Assembly (NCBI GenBank): GCA_029959085.1
Contig: JARWIR010000002.1
Span: 36,729,733-36,793,732, forward strand
Reading direction: 5' to 3'
From: Nemophila menziesii
Taxonomy: Eukaryota > Streptophyta > Magnoliopsida > Boraginales > Hydrophyllaceae
DNA: 64,000 bases
In this document: piece after piece, positions 32,190-44,077 of the stretch
Layout of the letters: every line of letters starts with the position of its first letter
Numbering within the stretch: position 1 is the first letter of the stretch
Translations under genes and position numbers: made by a program
Notes under the pieces: model-generated
What the model saw: the letters and a program-made list of their open reading frames with translations, nothing else
Told to the model about the DNA's origin: nothing
Databases searched by the model: none

Positions 32190-35100
32190 TGGCTACACTC
32201 GTATTGAGATATCAATCTATGATGGAAAAATTGAGTTTTGTGTTTGGCAGAAAAAATTCATAAGGTCAAACATGCATTGATTAAGGACATAAAACTATGG
32301 CCTAAAGATCACTAGGACAAAGACAAAGAAATAAATGAAGAGGCGTTTAATATATTTTTCCTTAACCTGTTCGATTCGTTTATAAGAAAAGTAGACGTAT
32401 GTGATACTACACTTGAACTCTAGGGTAAGATAGGCTCTTTCTATTCTACTAAGTCTTTACCCAGCTTGACTTTCTTGAAAGGTTCTTTTTGTATCTATAA
32501 AATGGAAGTGTGTAAATATTTGGGAGATAACATTGATGAGTTTTTCAAAATTTATCTTAATATTAAATGGTATCCCAGACCTTAGATGTTATGAGTAAAT
32601 TCATGGTTATTCTCAACTCAAATCCTGATTCTCATTAAGTAGTTAAAGATTTATTTCAATATGCGAGTATTTTCCCTACTTTTGACTAAGTTATTGTTTC
32701 TTTAAAAACCAGAGAAAATGAAGTTAAACTAAGTAGAAGAACTGGCTCAAACTTATTTACTAAACCAAGTACAGATGATACACATGTCCTGGAAACATAT
32801 AAAACAAGAAAATATTTAATAATACTAAGTATATAGAAACTAGAAAATATTTTCATCGTGGTACAGTTGGACATTTAAAGAAAAATTGTTTTAAATTGAA
32901 AACAAATTGATTGCTGGTTATAATGAATTTAATGTAGTAAGCATGCCTAAGATATATGATGATGTATGTGAAGTTCTAAATGTCACTGATAAGTCTAGTC
33001 ATATTAATTGGATACTTGATTCTGATTTCACCTTTCATATGTGTCCTTTATTCGAATTATTGCATGATCTTGTTAAAACTAGTAACAGAAAATTGATCAA
33101 ACTGAAAATGTGATGTTAAGGGTATTGGTAAGATAAAGCTGGTAATATATAATGGAAAAATTCATTACTTTGACAAATGTTAGATATATACCTGAATTAA
33201 AAAGGAATTTGATTTCTTTGGGTGTGTGTCCGAAGTGTCTAATGGTAACATTCATGTATATAGGAATTTTAATTTTTTTTGTTACTAAGTGTTCTGGATT
33301 GTATGTTCTCAATGGAAATCATAATTTTTATTTATCTAATGTTGTTATGAGACCAAAAGCTACTCTAAAATGTCACCTTATGCTTGGGCATATTAGCCAA
33401 CATGGGCTCACTTTTATAAGCAAACATGGATTCGTTAGTTAGAACTTAATTTTTTATTTATCTTTTTGTGAGAACTGTGTATTGGCTAAGCAACACATGC
33501 AAAAGTTGAAGGTGGGGCGCACCTACCGCTAGAATACCTAGAGTATGTTTATGCTGACTTATGGGGCCCAAAAATGTATGATTCACTTGGTAACTTTAAA
33601 TATTTTTTGTCTGTTGTGGATGAATTTAGTAGAAAAATTTGGACATTTTTCTTGAAAACAAAAGTTGAAACTTTTTCTAAAATCAAAGAATACAAAGTTT
33701 TTAGAATTGATAATTGACTTGAGTTGTAATGAACAGTTTGAACTTTTTTCTAAACAAAATGGTATTTTGAAACATATAATTGTTAGAAAAACCCCTCAAC
33801 AAAATAGGGTTGCTGAGAGAATAAACAGGACTCCTTTAGAAAAAGTTAGATTCCTTTTATTTAGATCTGGTTTACCAAAAAATCTTTTTGGGGGAAAGCT
33901 TTATACACTATAACTTATTTGATAAATATGAGTCTTAATAGGTCCATTGACTTCAAATCCCATATGGCAGTCTTTGCTAGTAATACACCTGACCTGTCCC
34001 ATTTAAGAGTTTTTGGGTGTGCAGCTTATGCTCACACTAAGGATGGTAAACTTGACCACATGTCCATAGAATGTATTATGTTGGTTTATCTACAACAACA
34101 TGAGGTGAAAGGTTATAGATTATGGGATAAAACTGCTAGTGGGTTTAAAGTTTATGTATGTAGAGATTTTATATTTGATGAGTTAACATTTTTTTGCTAG
34201 AATCTTATAGATACATGTAATGATGTTTTTCCTAAACTAACTATTGAGACTGTGGAATATGAATTTAAGGTGGAGCACCTTAACCTGGACAATCAGTTAA
34301 TTCTTCTATCAGATGCCATCAAGTGGATCAACCCCAAGGAGATGGACCTGAAGTGGAAGAGGCTGATAAGTCAAAAGTAGGTCTTCAACATTACCAGTTG
34401 GATTGGGATATGCAAAGAAGAGAACATAAGGCTCCTAGCAAGTATTTTTATGATGACTTGGTTTATACTACTTTAACTAATGCAGTTGAGATGAGAGATT
34501 CTAGGCCTTATTCTTATCTTGATGTTATAAATTATAGGGATCGGAAATTATGGGTAATGTCATGAATAAAGAATTAAATTCCATATTACTTAATAATACT
34601 TGAACTTTAGTTATTAAACCTAGCTAAACTAGTCAAATGTAATATGTTTTATAAACTTAAAGAAGGTAGTTCAGAGACTAACCCACCTAGGTATAAAGCT
34701 AGACTAGTTGCTAAGGGATGTACTAAAAGGGAAGGCATTGAATTTACTTAAAGTTTCTCTCGTGCGATTGAATTCAAAACTTTTAGAATTACGTTAGCAT
34801 ATGCAACCCATTTTAAACTTGAAATATAGCAGTTGGATGTTAAGACATCTTAATTGCATGGTAGTCTTTAGAAAACTATTTACATAAGGTAGCCTGAAGG
34901 CTACCATGATTCCAAGTTGCCTGATATGTATGTATTTCGAAAAAAAATCCTTATATAGATTAAAATAGTCCCCAAGGCAGTGGTATAAGAGGTTTAATTC
35001 TTCTATGTTGTCCTTTGGATTTAAAAGATCGCAATATGATGCGTGTTTTTACTTTACATGGCAAGAAAGTTGTGCGATTTACGTTCTTTTATATGTTGAA

Positions 35101-35245
35101 AATATGTTGATTATACGAAATACTCCGTCTTATATAAATAAACATTAAAATGTTTTTGAATCTGAATTTGATAGGTAGGATTTAGGAAACGCTAGATACA
35201 TGGCATAATAATTGATATGGATAAATCAATTTGCATATTAAAATT
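32190..35245 (+). pseudogene. Old copia gag-pol, first part
   Basis: From ATGGCTACACTCG (32,190) a decayed gag leads to a knuckle relic (GHLKKNCFKLK near 32,870, first Cys pair lost) and a protease relic in which the catalytic triad reads D-S-D instead of D-S-G (WILDSD near 33,010). Integrase pieces follow (LMLGHISQHGL; HVYADLWGPK; PQQNRVAERINRT; HLRVFGCAAYAHTKDGKLD), then RT (NPPRYKARLVAKGCTKREGIEF). Many stops and frame changes separate them. The frame breaks where the younger copia element is inserted. Confidence 0.8.
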
Positions 35246-35984
35246 TGTTGGGTTGATTCCTCTTCATTGGAGGACAACTCATACATTGGTATGTGGGAAA
35301 CTCATTGGAACCATAAAGTCAAACCTTGGAAACCATGAAAGAGTGTATTGGGAATACACTAGTTGCTTTGGTATCTTCAAGCTATTAACTCAAGTCTTGA
35401 AAGGCCTTCTCTCTCTCCTCTGTTGAGTCCTATATAAGGAGGACCATTAGCTATCATTTTCATCAAGAAAGATCAAGAGTGAAACACTTAGAGAGTGAGT
35501 TTAGAGAGCATAAAAGATAGAAATCCGTAGAGGAGTTCCGGTAAATCCTTCTACGACAGAATCTTGAGAGGCTCGGTTGGATGGTCAAATCAAGCCCGAT
35601 CGAGATGAAATTTTGACACGATGTTCCTAACATCTTGAAGTTCAGATCCAACGGTAGGATTATTATTCTAACGGTTCAAACTGAAGTTATAGCCTCATTT
35701 CAGGCCTGGTGAGTTTGTTCCGGTTTTGTGTATTCAATTAGTTGATGTACTCGGTAATCCTCTAGTGTTGTCTAGAGAGAACCTCTTGTAATCCCATTAA
35801 TATATTCTTATAGTGTAGTATTTGGACCCTTTGTCCACCCGTGGTTTTTACCTTCTCTTTGGAGGGTTTTCCACGTAAATCTTTGTGTTTTTTACTTTCT
35901 TTTCTTGTCTATTCATATCACACAAGTGGGGGAAAACGAGATCCGATCTATTTCCGCTGCGTTTATCAGTGACCTTTCCCAACA
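35246..35984 (+). repeat. 5' LTR of the young copia element
   Basis: 739 bp, TG...CA ends inside the 7-bp terminal inverted repeat TGTTGGG/CCCAACA. A TATA box (tatataagg) lies at 35,431. Downstream is the pair 'gagagtgagtttagagagc' also present in the 3' LTR. Confidence 0.95.
35431..35439 (+). promoter_or_regulatory. TATA box of the young copia 5' LTR
   Basis: TATATAAGG at 35,431, kept at 40,175 in the 3' LTR. Transcription of the element should start about 30 bp further. Confidence 0.6.
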
Positions 35985-35987
35985 AAG

Positions 35988-36000
35988 TGGTATCAGAGTC
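35988..36000 (+). other. Primer-binding site, initiator tRNA-Met
   Basis: TGGTATCAGAGTC, 3 bp after the LTR end. Confidence 0.9.
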
Positions 36001-36029
36001 GTGATTCTTTAAATATCTTGTGTGATATA

Positions 36030-39000
36030 ATGGATGAATCTTCTAGTGTTTCAGGCATGATTAAGTTAACGTGTTCGAACTATTCGTTATGGAAAATGAA
36101 GATGGAGGATATCTTGTATTGCAAAGATCTGTATGAGCCAATTACTAGTGAAGACAAGCCGGCGAAATATAATGATTCTCAATGGAAAGTTTTATATCGA
36201 AAAGCCATCGGTATGATCCGACAATATATTGACCACAGTGTTATCCAGGATGTGACCGATGAGAGGAATGCACTAGAGTTATGGAACAAACTCAACGCAA
36301 CGTTTGCTCGTCAAACTGGTGTAAACAAAGCCTCGCTTATGAGAAGAATTGTGAAGTTGCAGTACAAAGATGAACGAAGTGTGGTCGAGCACTTGAATGA
36401 CTTTCAAGGTCTCACGAACAAGCTCAAGGCCTTGGACGATGAGGTATTGGCTTTACTTATGCTTAGTTCTCTTCCTGACTGTTGGGAGACATTGTTCATG
36501 TCCTTGAGTAACTCCACACCGAAGCTTTCCATGGAGATTGTTAAGAATAGTATTCTGAACGAAGAAGCTCGGCGAAAGGATCTTAGCTCGTCGTCTTACT
36601 CAGATGCTAATTTTGTTGAGAGTCGAGGAAGAAACAAATCCCGAGACTCATCACATTCCGACAAGTCAAAGTTCCGAGGTAGGTCCAAATCAAACACGAG
36701 AAAATCTCTTACTTGTTTCTATTGTAAGAAAGATGGACACAAGAAAAGCGAGTGTCGGAAGTTTAAGCGTGATCAAGGAAACGGTAACCTTGATAAGGTC
36801 GTCAACAAATCTGAACAAAAGGAACAAAGCAATACATCAGCTATTGCTACCACCGAAGAAGTCTTTCTCATTGGTCATGATGGTTCTTTAAATCTTGCTT
36901 GTGAAGAATGTTCGTGGGTTGTTGACTCAGGTGCCTCATTCCATCTTACCTCACATCGTAATTTCTTCTCTTCTTACACTTTTGGTGACTTTGGGCATGT
37001 AAGAATGGGAAATGATGATTTTTCTAAAATCATTGGTATTGGTAATGTTTGTTTGGAGACTAATACTGGTTGTAGGTTGACATTACGAGATGTGAGGTAT
37101 GTTCCAGATATTCGGTCGAATCTAATATCTGCAGGGAAACTAGATGATGAAGGCTACTCGAGCTATTTCGGTGGAGGAAAATGGAAGGTCACCAATGGAT
37201 TATTGATCGTAGCTCGAGGTAATAAACAGAGGACCCTCTATATGATTCAAGCAAAAATCGAGAACAGAGAAGTTAATACCGTCGAGGAAGATACCGAGCT
37301 ATGGAATAAGCGGCTCGGACATATGAGTGATAAAGGTTTGCAAATTCTCTCAAGGAAGAACCTTATCCCAGGTATAAAGAATAATTCTTTAAAGCCTTGT
37401 GTTGATTGTTTGGCGGGTAAGCAACATCGTGTAGCATTCCATAGAACCCCTTCATCGAGAAGAAAGAATATCCTCGATCTTGTTCATACTGATGTTTGCT
37501 CCATGACAGATAGATCACTTGGTGGTGCACAATATTTTGTTACTTTTATCGATGATCATTTCAAGAAGGTGTGGGCCTTTCCCCTGAAGACCAAGGATCA
37601 AGTTCTCGAGACATTTAAGAACTTCCATTCCAAGGTTGAGCGAGAAACTAGTGAGAAATTAAAAGTTGTTCGAGCAGACAACGGGGGTGAATATCGAGGA
37701 TCTTTCGAAGAGTATTGTCGAGAACACGGTATAAAGCTCGAAAAGACTGTCCCGAAGACACCGCAACAAAATGGTATAGCCGAAAGAATGAATCGAACCA
37801 TCTCCGAGCGTATCCGAAGTATGCTTTCTCATGCAAAGCTGTCGAAGTCATTCTGGGCCGAGGCTATGAACAGTGTCGTCTATCTGATCAATATTTCTCC
37901 TTCAGTTCCTTTGGACGGTGATATCCCAGAGAGAGTTTGGACCGGAAGAGATGTTTCCTACAAACATTTGAAGGTGTTCGGGTGTAGAGCATTCGTGCAT
38001 ATTGCGAGGGACGAAAGATCAAAGCTCGATAGTAAGACCAAGCAATGTATACTCTTGGGATATCCTCAAGAAGAATTTGGTTATAGACTGTGGGATCCCC
38101 TTGCTAAGAAAATTGTCCGAAGTAGAGATGTGGTATTCTTCGAAGACCAGACAAGAGAAGACTTTGAGAAACCAGAAAAGCCAGAATCTTCTACTCCTAC
38201 AATTCCAGTGAACTTGGACCAAATTCAACCTATTGTGATAGACGAAGAATTGGGGGGAGATCAAGAGAATATCAATGATAATGCTCATCATGAACAAGAA
38301 AGTGAACCAAATCAACCTGTACAACAACCACCAAGACGTGGTACTAGGATTCGAAGGCAGAATACGAGGTATCCAGAAAACGAGTATGTGACGCTGACAG
38401 ATCAGGGGAGCCCCAGAGTTTTGACGAAGCTATGTCAGATCCACAACGTCAAGAGTGGTTAAAAGCCATGCAAGAAGAGATCAGTTCCTTGCACGAGAAC
38501 CACACATTGGATTTAGTCCCTTTGCCAGAAAAGAAACGTTCCTTGAAGAACAAATGGGTTTACAGGTTTAAGACTGAAGAGGATAATCCACAACTGAGGT
38601 ACAAGGCGAGACTAGTTGTGAAGGGTTTCACTCAGAAGAAAGGAATAGATTTTGATGAAATCTTTTCTCTAGTTGTAAAAATGTCTTCTATCCGAGTTAT
38701 CCTTCCTTTAGCTGCTAGCATGGATTTGGAAATTGAACAACTCGATGTTAAGACCGCTTTCCTACATGGTGACCTCGAGGAGGAAAATTACATGGATCAA
38801 CCAGAGGGATTTCAGGTTAAGGGTAAAGAAGACTTGTATGCCAACTGAAGAAGAGTCTATATGGCTTGAAACAAGCACCTCGACAGTGGTACTAGAAGTT
38901 CGAGTCTTTCATGATAGACCATTGGTTCAACAAAACTATGACCGACCACTGTGTATTCGTGAAGAGGTATGACGATGATGATTTTATCATTCTTCTCCTT

Positions 39001-39972
39001 TATGTCGATGATATGTTGATCGTAGGACGCAACACAGCAAAGATAACTGCTTTAAAGAATGCCTTGAACAAATCTTTTTCTATGAAAGATTTAGGATCAG
39101 CTAGACATATGTTGGGTATGAGAATTTCTCGAGACCATACTAATAAGAAGCTGTGGTTATCACAAGAAAGGTACATCGAGAAAGTGTTGCAGAGGTTCAA
39201 CATGGACAAGGCAAAACCAGCTAGTTCTCCACTTGCTGGACATTTCAAATTGAGCTCAAAGCAATGTCCTACGAGCAAAGAAGATCAAGTGGAGATGGGT
39301 AATGTTCCATATGCATCAGTCGTCGGTAGCTTGATGTATGCGATGGTATGTACAAGACCCGATTTAGCATATGCCGTGGGAGTTGTAAGTCGTTATCTAT
39401 CAAATCCAGGCAAGGCACATTGGGCTGCTGTTAAATGGATTCTCAGGTATCTTCGAGGAACTTCAAATATGTGTTTGTGTTTTGATTCTGGGGAACCAGT
39501 GTTAGATGGGTACACTGATGCTGATATGGCTGGTGATGACGATTCTCGCAAATCTACATCGAGGTACATGATGACTTTTGCAGGGGGAGCCGTATCGTGG
39601 CAATCGAAACTACAGAAGTGTGTTGCTTTATCAACTACTGAGGCTGAGTATATTGCTGCAACCGAAGCATGCAAAGAGTTACTATGGATGAAAAATTTCT
39701 TAAAAGAATTGGGTTCTACACAAGAAGACTTCATCCTATACTGTGACAATCAGAGTGCAATTCACTTGGCCAAGGATCCTACTTATCATTCTCGGACCAA
39801 GCACATTGATGTAAGGTATCATTGGATACGAGACCAGATAGAGTCAAAGTTGTTTCAACTGGAGAAGATCCATACCGGCGATAATGGGTCGGATATGATG
39901 ACAAAGAACCTTCCATTGAAGAAGTTCGAGACTTGTTGTTCGAAGGCCGGGTTAGTCGTTCCTCCCAACTGA
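36030..39972 (+). pseudogene. gag-pol: Young copia gag-pol polyprotein (two frameshifts, one stop)
   Basis: I take the ATG at 36,030 (MDESSSVSG) as start. Domains: gag (UBN2-like, NYSLWKMKMEDIL), zinc knuckle CFYCKKDGHKKSEC, protease WVVDSGAS, pre-integrase zinc region (LGHMSDKGL, CVDCLAGKQH), integrase with its D, D, E residues (HTDVCSM, RADNGGEY, QQNGIAERMN), RT ([30 protein letters not shown]) and RNase H ([37 protein letters not shown]). The frame changes near 38,400-38,411 and near 38,838, and a TAG lies at 38,893-38,895 in RT. The first 2.4 kb is one uninterrupted frame. It made particles, cut the polyprotein, copied RNA and integrated DNA. Lineage call rests on motif style. Confidence 0.92.
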
Positions 39973-39974
39973 TT

Positions 39975-39989
39975 CGGAAGGGGGAAATT
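39975..39989 (+). other. Polypurine tract of the young copia element
   Basis: CGGAAGGGGGAAATT immediately precedes the 3' LTR and would prime plus-strand synthesis. Confidence 0.8.
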
Positions 39990-40728
39990 TGTTGGGTTGA
40001 TTCCTCTTCATTGGAGGACAACTCATACATTGGCATGTGGGAAACTCATTGGAAACATGAAGTCAAACCTTGGAAACCATGAAAGAGTGTATTGGGAATA
40101 CACTAGTTGCTTTGGTATCTTCAAGCTATTAACTCAAGTCTTGAAAGGCCTTCTCTCTCTCCTCTCTTGAGTCCTATATAAGGAGGACAATTAGCTATCA
40201 TTTTCAGCAAGAAAGATCAAGAGTGGAACACTTAGAGAGTGAGTTTAGAGAGCATAAAAGATAGAAATTCGTAGTGGAGTTCCGGTAAATCCTTCTGCGA
40301 CAGAATCTTGAGAGTCTCGGTTAAATGGTCAAATCAAGCCCGATTGAGACGAAATTTTGACACAATATGCCTAACATCGTGAAGTTCAGATCCAACGGTG
40401 GAATTATTGTTCTAACGGTTCAAACTAAATTTATAGCCTCATTTCATACCTGGTGAGTTTGTTCCGGTTTTGTGTATTCCATTAGTTGATGTATTCGGTA
40501 ATCCTCTAGTGTTGTCTTGAGAGAACCTCTTGTAATACCATTATTATATTATTATAGTGGAGTATTTGGACCCTTGGTCTACCCGTGGTTTTTACCTTCT
40601 CTTTGGAGGGCTTTCCACGTAAATCACTATGTCGTTTACTTTCTTTTCTTGTCTATTCATATCACACAAGTGGGGGAAAACGAGATCCGATCTATTTCTG
40701 CTGCGTTTATTAGTGACCTTTCCCAACA
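39990..40728 (+). repeat. 3' LTR of the young copia element
   Basis: 739 bp, same ends as the 5' LTR. Differences are single-base changes spread along the length, thickest near 40,540-40,640. Confidence 0.95.
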
Positions 40729-41579
40729 AAATCACATCAAATACCTTACTTGAAAAAGATTATTTTTAAGTTTGGTAATTTGAATTGCAAAAATATACAG
40801 ATTCCTTTGGAAGGTCACTTTGTTTTGACTAAACAGTTGTGCCACAAGACTCAATGTGATTTTTTGAAAATAGAAACCATTCCATATTATAATATTATGG
40901 GATTTCTTATGTATTACATGATTAACATTAAACTTTATTTCTCTTTTTCTATCTCTTGACTTAGTAGATGTATGTCAAGTCCTGGCTATAGTCATTGGCT
41001 GGCAATTAAGCATGTTTTGGCATATGTAAATTCTACTTTAAAATGTGATTCTGATCTATGATAATCTTAAATGTTAGTGAGATGATTGGTTATGTAGTTA
41101 CAGATTTTGCTGGATGTAGGGACTCTAGAATGTCCACTACTTCCTACTATTTCACCTTTGGGCAAAATTGTATTTCTTAAAAGTCTCAATTACAACCACT
41201 GGTGGCTCTTTCAACAACTGAGTTAGTTTGCAATTACTGATTGCTTAAAAGAAGCTATTTGTCTTTAGAATTTCTTCAGAGAGGTTAAGTTGGTTAAAGG
41301 TATTTTTGTAATATTTTCGGATAGTCAAAGTGCAAATCAGTTGAGTAAATATCGTGTATATCATGAGTTAACTAAACATATTGATGTTAAGTAGCATTTT
41401 ATTATATATGTATTATTTAATAATGATGTTAAGTTGGAAAAAAATTCTTTTAAGTTGAATCCTTCTGATATTGGTACTATTTGGGCAATGATGGTGATGA
41501 AGATGGTGATGTTACTATAATATTCTCAGGTACTAATGACTTGAGCTGATCCTGGCACTACATATCTCAAGGTAGAGAT
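40729..41579 (+). pseudogene. Old copia pol, last part (RT end and RNase H)
   Basis: This continues the old element after the nested insertion. Readable pieces are IPLEGHFVLTKQLCHKT and MGFLMYYMI (RT end) and, near 41,085-41,500, MIGYVVTDFAGCRDS, VALSTTE-like, FSDSQSANQL-like and HIDVK pieces of RNase H. Stops are frequent. The 3' LTR begins directly after at 41,580. Confidence 0.7.
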
Positions 41580-41624
41580 TGTCGGATATAGGATTCTATT
41601 TATTTGTGAAATGTGTATTTTTAT

Positions 41625-43145
41625 ATGGGTGAATTATCTATAGGGTCTTAAAGACCATCTTGGTGCCAAAAAAGTAACATTCTATTCCTCTCTTCTTCGA
41701 AAGGCCTCAAAGATGCCCATTATCATTACTACCCTTATAGTGTATATAAGATAAAAAATGATTCTTCTCTCTCATATAGTACTATTTTTCTCTCTCATCC
41801 CTTATCAGTTTTTCTCTTTCCTCAATTATAATTTTTCTCTCTCTCCCCTCCTTTATTAAGTATCACTACTTTCCAGCTCTGACCACAACCACCGACCACC
41901 GTCGATCACCGCCGACCACCCCCGAAAAAGTACTGAGTATCGGAAAAAGTTGCTAGGTATCGGAAAAAGTTACTGAGTCAACGGAAAAAATACTGACTAT
42001 CGAAAAAAGTTACTAAGTCTCCGTAAAAAGTTACTGAGTCACCGGAAAAAGTTATTGAACTTTACTGAGTATGCTTAGTACCTTTATTGAGTATCGGAAA
42101 AATTAATTGAGTTTTTGGGAATTATAACCAAGTATTAGGGCAAATATAAAAGGCATGAGTTAGGAAAAAAATAAAAAAAGGTATTTAGCATTATCTAAAA
42201 ATTATTAGACTCATTAATCAAACGAAAAAAAGAAAAAAACTAACTCCTAATCCTTCACCTGCTTAAAAAGACAATTTCTCAGTATTACAGAAAGAAAATG
42301 TCATTTATAATGTAATAAGGAAAAAGAAAAAAAAAATACAAGAAAGTGCAAGCAATTTTCTTCAACTTATGAGCATCAAAACCATCTTATGAGCACTGAT
42401 CATCGTACCATATACTATACGAACAAATCCTTTTCTCCTTTTTTAAATAACTAGATCGCATAGCTGACATTCCAACAGATTCTACAAATCTCACAACCAC
42501 AATACTAAATTCTTTTAGACATTTCCTAGATTTTATTTATTTGATAATAGTGAGAAGAAAACCATTGTCGCTCACTGGTAGTGCGAAGAGACCTGACCTT
42601 GCTGAAGCTGCTAACCTCAGCGAGAATAACATTTGTAGGTTCGGATATAGCAGAGCCAACTCCTACTCGAGGTGGCAGCTGGATCGAAGGGTTTACAATG
42701 AACCAAATCTAGGGTTCCGGCGGTGGTCTTCATCTTCTTTGCCATGTCCGCCGTGCAAGGAAATCTCCGCAACCTCCGTGAATAGAAGCTCCATGGTCGC
42801 CAGTGAAAATGCAAGCCCGAGTTCGTATCTCCATATCACTAATATAAGCTTCTTCGGAAAGCTTCACTATCAGAGAGTTCTTTCTAGTGATATTTGTTAT
42901 TTGAGGGATAAAGAGAGAGCATGCAAGAGAGTGGAAATGAGAGAGGAGAGAAATGTGATTCAGGGTTTTAAAAAAATTTATGAATAAAACTAATATAGGA
43001 AATAAAAAAAGGGGTAAAAAGGTAATTCGGTTTTTGGATTTTAGTGTTAATTTTTTTATTGTTCTTTAGTAAGAAGAGGATATTAGTGGGGTATTTTTGG
43101 GTTGGGGGTGTGTGATAAAGTCTCTTTGTATAATAATCTCTTTTC
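41625..43145. mobile_element. Unclassified 1.5-kb insertion in the old copia LTR
   Basis: It interrupts the LTR alignment. The left edge ('gaattatctatagggtcttaaag') and the reverse complement of the right edge ('gagattattatacaaagag') are weakly alike, which may be decayed terminal inverted repeats. The interior has CT-rich stretches, a 20-bp tandem repeat, and a GC-richer part (42,580-42,830) like a 5' leader. The 148-codon frame at 42,541 has no recognisable domain and I do not call it a gene. A Mutator-like or similar non-autonomous DNA element is one possibility. Confidence 0.45.
41924..42104 (+). repeat. Tandem repeat of about 20 bp (GAAAAAGTTACTGAGTATCG type)
   Basis: Seven or eight units follow each other with small changes. 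The last part holds 'actgagtatgcttagt', exactly as in the 10.2-10.5 kb cluster. Confidence 0.7.
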
Positions 43146-43495
43146 ATATTGGGCCAGCCTAATGTGTTTATTTAAGAAGCCGAATTTGAACTTTTTGAGG
43201 GGCTGATTACTTACGTGCTTCGGGTTAAGTCTCAACCATTGATCTTGATCACTTTAGATGACTCAAATTAAAACCATAGACTACTCAAATTAAAACCATA
43301 TTCTTGAGTAATTTAAATTAGCTAATAGCTTTAGGATTTTGGTTTGATTCTTTTAATATTGTTGAGTAACAAGTGTAATATTATTTGAATTTGTTGAGTA
43401 ACAAGTGTAATATGTAACAATGGTTATTATAATATACGGAGCTTCTTTCACTGGAACCCAACGTACGTAGCCAATTTATCGAACCACGATAAAAA

Positions 43496-44050
43496 TATGT
43501 ATGACGAATCTAAAAGCCAATACAGAAAGGAGAATAAATCAAGTAATGAAACCAGACATTAATATAAGTGGTGTTAAATGGAACGAGTATTAGGAGGTGC
43601 TAGACCTGTCCTTTTAAGTTCAGGTGATATCAATCAAAAATAGTAAATCTCATTCATTAAATTATCAACACCGAAAAAACTATTACAAACTATATTAACA
43701 TACTGCATGATAGCAAATCTACAACCTTAAAGGAAATCACTGGCTCCTAGATGCTATATAAATAAACATATCTATCTAGGCTGGCTTAGATTAATTGAGT
43801 GACAAACTGAAAACTTTTTGATCAATATGCTTCAGAACAGCAATCTTCATTTCATCGTAACTGTGACCATGTGTTCTATAAATTTGAGCTGAAGTCAATG
43901 TAGACATATTAAAGGAAAAATACAGTATTGTTCTTCAAGAGGATAAATTTGAGGACCAAGGTCTTTTACCTGTGTAGTGAAAAAACAGAAAAATGTTAAC
44001 GCACCAACTTGAGATAAATCAAGATACATGCCATACTATTATAGAAGGGG
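43496..44050. other. Non-coding stretch
   Basis: AT-rich. No reading frame, LTR end or repeat was recognised here between the old copia element and pseudogene C. Confidence 0.35.
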
Positions 44051-44077
44051 TAAGCAACTTACCAAGTTATTACACAT

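Larger units (their letters stand above)
35246..40728 (+). mobile_element. Young Ty1/copia element, Tork/Tnt1-like, nested
   Basis: Two 739-bp LTRs with perfect ends (TGTTGGG ... CCCAACA), tRNA-Met primer site, one gag-pol frame and a purine tract. Flanks are AAATT on the left and AAATC on the right, a 5-bp target-site duplication with one change. By hand count the LTRs differ at about 43 of 739 positions (about 6%) with no net length change. The host sequence on both sides is the RT region of the old copia element. Frameshifts and a stop make it non-autonomous now. Confidence 0.95.
31245..43495 (+). mobile_element. Old Ty1/copia element, decayed, host of two later insertions
   Basis: 5' LTR 31,245-31,883, primer site 31,888-31,900, gag-pol relic, and 3' LTR from 41,580. 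The polyprotein order is normal for copia (gag, protease, integrase, RT, RNase H), but many stops and shifts are present. A younger copia element (35,246-40,728) interrupts its RT, and a 1.5-kb insertion interrupts its 3' LTR. The right end is cut or diverged near 43,495. The element abuts the upstream region of pseudogene B on the left. Confidence 0.8.
41580..43495 (+). repeat. 3' LTR of the old copia element, interrupted
   Basis: Begins TGTCGGATATAGG, matching the 5' LTR start. About 45 bp in, the match breaks and resumes near 43,150 ('gggccagcctaatgtgttt'). It then continues to 'cgaaccacgataaa' near 43,492. The final 80 bp of the 5' LTR have no counterpart, so the end is lost or unrecognisable. 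Confidence 0.65.

Noticed and set aside
37598..38327. Minus-strand frames opposite the young copia polyprotein
   Set aside because: Shadow frames of a clearly coding plus strand.
42541..42987. 148-codon plus-strand frame
   Set aside because: Low-complexity Ser/Arg-rich composition, no recognisable domain, and it lies inside an insertion in a copia LTR; it looks like a leader-type GC patch.
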